This document shows positions 13,937 through 16,164 of a DNA stretch of 16,164 bases, in pieces. The notes under the pieces are model-generated. The model did not search any database and was not told the DNA's origin. It worked only from the letters and a program-made list of their open reading frames with translations. The stretch is from an uncultured Actinomycetes bacterium (GTDB lineage: Bacteria; Actinomycetota; Acidimicrobiia; Acidimicrobiales; Acidimicrobilacustridaceae), in NCBI GenBank assembly GCA_945957335.1, contig CAMFLJ010000043.1:1-16164 (forward strand). The letters are read 5' to 3'. Every line of letters begins with the position of its first letter. Position 1 is the first letter of the stretch. A program made the position numbers and the translations under genes.

Positions 13937-14788
13937 ATGGACTTCGGGATCATCTTCGCCAACACCGGCGCCTACGCCGGCCCCGAGGGCGCGGCCACCA
14001 TGGGGCGCCTCGCCGAGGAGCACGGCTTCGAGAGCATCTGGACCGTCGAGCACGTCGTGGTGCCGAAGGGCTACGAGTCGGAGTACCCCTACAGCCGCGA
14101 GGGCCGCATGCCCGGGCCCGAGAACGCCCCGGTGCCCGACCCGCTGGCCTGGCTCACGTGGGTCGGCGCCCACACCACCACGCTCAAGCTGGGCACCGGC
14201 ATCCTGATCCTCCCCCAGCGCAACCCGCTGGTGCTGGCCAAGGAGACCTCGACCATCGATCAGCTCACCGGCGGCCGGCTGCTGCTCGGCATCGGCGTCG
14301 GCTGGCTCCGTGAGGAGTTCGACGCCCTCGGCGTCGAGTGGGGCGACCGCGCCGCCCACACCGACGACAACGTGCACGCGCTGCGCGCGCTGTGGGCCGA
14401 GGGCGAGGCCTCCTACGAGGGCACCCACAACTCGTTCACCGAGGTCTACAGCGAGCCCAAGCCGGTCAGCGGCGCCGTGCCGGTGGTGGTCGGTGGCCAC
14501 TCGAAGGCCGCGGCCCGCCGCGCCGGGCGCCTCGGCGACGGCTTCTTCCCCGCCGACGGCCGCTCGCTGCCCGAGCTGCTCCCGGTGATGCGCGCCGCCG
14601 CCGAGGAGGCCGGGCGCGACCCCGACGCCATCGAGATCACCACCGGCGGCAAGCCCGACCCCGACTTCATCAAGGCGCTGGCCGACCAAGGGGTGAGCCG
14701 CTTCGTGATCGCTCCTCCGGCGATGCACCCGGGCAAGCTGCCCGAGGCCATGGGCCGCTTCGCCGACGAGGTGATGGCGAAGGTCTGA
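13937..14788 (+). CDS. LLM-class F420-dependent oxidoreductase, Rv2161c-like
   Basis: A 283-residue luciferase-like TIM barrel of the type that uses coenzyme F420 in actinobacteria. It starts directly on the first beta strand, MDFGIIFANTG, then MGRLAEEHGFESIWTVEHVVVP. LGTGILILPQRNPL (85-98) and the cofactor-region motif GGRLLLGIGVGWLREEF (112-128) are typical. The C-terminal region has PVVVGGHSKAAARRAGRLGDGF, the usual phosphate-binding part of these proteins. I recall this form as the TIGR03619/Rv2161c subgroup, but the substrate is unknown and sequence alone cannot settle F420 versus FMN. The ATG at 13937 is 31 bases after gpgS and has a TAGCGT box 8 bases upstream. It ends 6 bases from the convergent glycerate kinase. 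Confidence 0.9.
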   Translation: MDFGIIFANTGAYAGPEGAATMGRLAEEHGFESIWTVEHVVVPKGYESEYPYSREGRMPGPENAPVPDPLAWLTWVGAHTTTLKLGTGILILPQRNPLVLAKETSTIDQLTGGRLLLGIGVGWLREEFDALGVEWGDRAAHTDDNVHALRALWAEGEASYEGTHNSFTEVYSEPKPVSGAVPVVVGGHSKAAARRAGRLGDGFFPADGRSLPELLPVMRAAAEEAGRDPDAIEITTGGKPDPDFIKALADQGVSRFVIAPPAMHPGKLPEAMGRFADEVMAKV

Positions 14789-14794
14789 CCCCGC

Positions 14795-15796
14795 TCAGCC
14801 GGGAAGGGTGGCCAGGTGCTCGGCCACCACCTCGGCGGCGAGGCGCCCGGGACGGGCCAGCGACTCGTCGGAGCCGAAGCGCTCGGTGAGCGACACCACG
14901 GTGAGACCGTCGGGCAGCGCCGGGAGCGGCTCGACGACCTCGCCCACCACCGCCAGGCAGGGCACACCGAGCGCGTGGGCCAGCGACGCCACGCCACCCA
15001 CGACCTTGCCGTCGAACGACTCGTCGTCGAGGAAGCCCTCACCGGTGACGACGAGGTCGGCTCCCTCGATCGCGGCGTCGAGCTCGAGCTCGTCGGCCAC
15101 CACGTCGAAGCCGGACACCAGCTCGGCGCCCACCGTGGCCAGCCCACCCGCCAGGCCGCCCGCGGCACCGCTGCCCTCCAGGGCCTGCACATCGACGCCC
15201 GACTCGTCGAGGAACACCTGGGCCAGCCGCTCGAGGCGGCGGCGCAGCAGCTCGACCTGGGTGCGGCCGGCGCCCTTCTGCGGGGCGAACACGGTGGCGG
15301 CGTCGACGAAGCGGGTGCGCACGTCGCACGCCACCACCAGCTCGATGCCGCGCAGGCGCTGGGTGGGGTGCATGGCTCGCAGCGCTCCCAGCCCGCCGTC
15401 GGTGGTGGCCGACCCGCCGACGCCGACGAGCACCCGGCGGGCCCCCGACTCGACGGCGATCGAGATCAGCTCCCCGGTTCCCGCGGTGGTCGCGTCGACG
15501 GGGTCGTTGCCCTCGGCGCCGCCGACCAGGTCGAGGCCCGAGGCGGCCGCCATCTCGATCACCGCGAGGCGCTTCGACAGGCGCCAGCCGGCCTCGACCG
15601 GACGCCCGTCCGGGCCGCTCACCGTCGACGTGCGGTTGGCCCCGCCCAGCGCGTCGAGGAAGCCCTCTCCCCCGTCGGCCATGGGCAGCTCGACGGTGTC
15701 GTGGCCGAGCTCCCACAGGCGGTCGGCCACCGCCCGGGCCACGGCGCGCGCGGTGGCGGTGCCCTTGAACTTGTCGGGAGCGACGACCACGCGCAC
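14795..15796 (-). CDS. Glycerate kinase, class I (GarK/GlxK type)
   Basis: This 333-residue protein phosphorylates D-glycerate with ATP; characterised enzymes of this class mostly yield 2-phosphoglycerate. It shows the family motifs in order: VVVAPDKFKG (3-12), MADGGEGF (39-46), EMAAASGL (81-88), the glycine-rich VGVGGSATTDGG (124-135), VACDV (155-159), FAPQKGAG (170-177), GSGAAGGLAGGL (208-219) and TGEGFLD (251-257). The start is GTG at 15796, directly before the conserved RVVVAPDKFKG; a GTG two codons earlier (15802) is possible, and the open frame beyond that overlaps the divergent trehalose synthase gene and is not coding. Lying close to GpgS, it could feed phosphoglycerate to glucosylglycerate synthesis via phosphoglycerate mutase, but a glyoxylate/glycerate catabolic role is equally plausible. 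Confidence 0.92.
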   Translation of the reverse strand: MRVVVAPDKFKGTATARAVARAVADRLWELGHDTVELPMADGGEGFLDALGGANRTSTVSGPDGRPVEAGWRLSKRLAVIEMAAASGLDLVGGAEGNDPVDATTAGTGELISIAVESGARRVLVGVGGSATTDGGLGALRAMHPTQRLRGIELVVACDVRTRFVDAATVFAPQKGAGRTQVELLRRRLERLAQVFLDESGVDVQALEGSGAAGGLAGGLATVGAELVSGFDVVADELELDAAIEGADLVVTGEGFLDDESFDGKVVGGVASLAHALGVPCLAVVGEVVEPLPALPDGLTVVSLTERFGSDESLARPGRLAAEVVAEHLATLPG

Positions 15797-15874
15797 CGCC
15801 ACAGTGAAGCAGCGCAGGGGGCGGACGAGCGCCGGTCGGCCGGTCGTGCGGCCCGGCGGGTGGAGAATGGGGGA

Positions 15875-16164
15875 ATGCCCCATCGCCCCGTCGTGATCGT
15901 GTCGAACCGCGGACCGCTGTCGTTCCGCCGCGGCGACGACGGCGGGCTGGTGGCCCGCAAGGGGGCCGGCGGGCTGGTCTCGGGCCTGGCCCCACTCGTG
16001 AGCGGCACCGACGCCCTGTGGGTCGCGGCGGCCATCTCCGACGCCGACCGCGAGGCCGCCGCCCAGGGAGTCGTCGACGCCGAGGGCATGCACGTCCGCC
16101 TGCTCGCGATCGACCCGGAGCTCTACCGGGCGGCCTACGACGTGGTGTGCAACGCCACCCTCTG
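15875..16164 (+). CDS. otsA: Alpha,alpha-trehalose-phosphate synthase, N-terminal fragment (cut by window edge)
   Basis: An open plus-strand frame from ATG at 15875 runs 96 complete codons to the window end without a stop. The start MPHRPVVIVSNRGPLSF is the hallmark N-terminus of GT20 trehalose-6-phosphate synthases. It is followed by the glycine-rich GAGGLVSGLAPLV (30-42), LWVAAAISDADREAA, and AYDVVCNATL, equivalent to the conserved asparagine region where the frame leaves the window. The enzyme joins NDP-glucose and glucose-6-phosphate to trehalose-6-phosphate in the cytoplasm for osmotic and desiccation protection. The full protein should be about 450-500 residues, so only a fifth is seen. 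A GAGAAT hexamer lies 6 bases before the ATG. It diverges from the glycerate kinase across a gap of 78 bases. Confidence 0.87.
   Translation, partial: MPHRPVVIVSNRGPLSFRRGDDGGLVARKGAGGLVSGLAPLVSGTDALWVAAAISDADREAAAQGVVDAEGMHVRLLAIDPELYRAAYDVVCNATL

Overview
The window looks like a chromosomal segment of a high-GC actinobacterium. The signs are strong G/C bias at third codon positions, many GTG starts, genes that appear to lack leaders, a CIRCE-controlled groEL, a glucosyl-3-phosphoglycerate synthase (GpgS), a Rv2161c-like F420-dependent oxidoreductase, a SigE-family ECF sigma factor and a sulfur carrier resembling mycobacterial CysO. A deep-branching class such as Acidimicrobiia would fit, but that placement is inference. 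I see no transposase, tRNA, rRNA, CRISPR array or phage gene, and no gene-free stretch longer than 300 bases.

Left block, minus strand, read from about 8763 down to 1. An ECF sigma factor overlaps an LCP (LytR-CpsA-Psr) cell-wall protein by 4 bases. Next comes fdhD (sulfur insertion into formate dehydrogenase), then fdsG, fdsB, fdsA and fdsD, which together encode a soluble NAD-dependent molybdenum formate dehydrogenase. fdsG/fdsB and fdsB/fdsA each overlap by 4 bases (GTGA), and fdsD starts 3 bases after fdsA. A multi-spanning membrane protein follows fdsD and runs off the left edge.

Middle. A nitrobindin-like haem beta-barrel gene (plus) diverges from the sigma gene and converges on groEL (minus). 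groEL has a near-perfect CIRCE operator upstream. Its frame lacks a stop at the expected position and runs on into the antisense of the nitrobindin gene. Upstream of groEL on the same strand are a CysO/MoaD-like sulfur carrier and a PAS-PAS-GGDEF diguanylate cyclase.

Right block. gpgS (plus) diverges from the cyclase gene and is followed by an F420-dependent LLM oxidoreductase. A glycerate kinase (minus) converges on the oxidoreductase with a 6-base gap. A trehalose-6-phosphate synthase (plus) diverges from the glycerate kinase and runs off the right edge. GpgS and the trehalose synthase both use NDP-glucose for compatible-solute or polysaccharide precursors, so this end has a sugar/glycerate theme.

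Most genes are well-known families. The points most worth a second look are the abnormal groEL 3' end, the sigma/LCP pair as a possible signalling unit, the repeated TANNNT-N7/8-ATG arrangement suggesting leaderless transcripts, and the extra alanine after the diglycine of the sulfur carrier.
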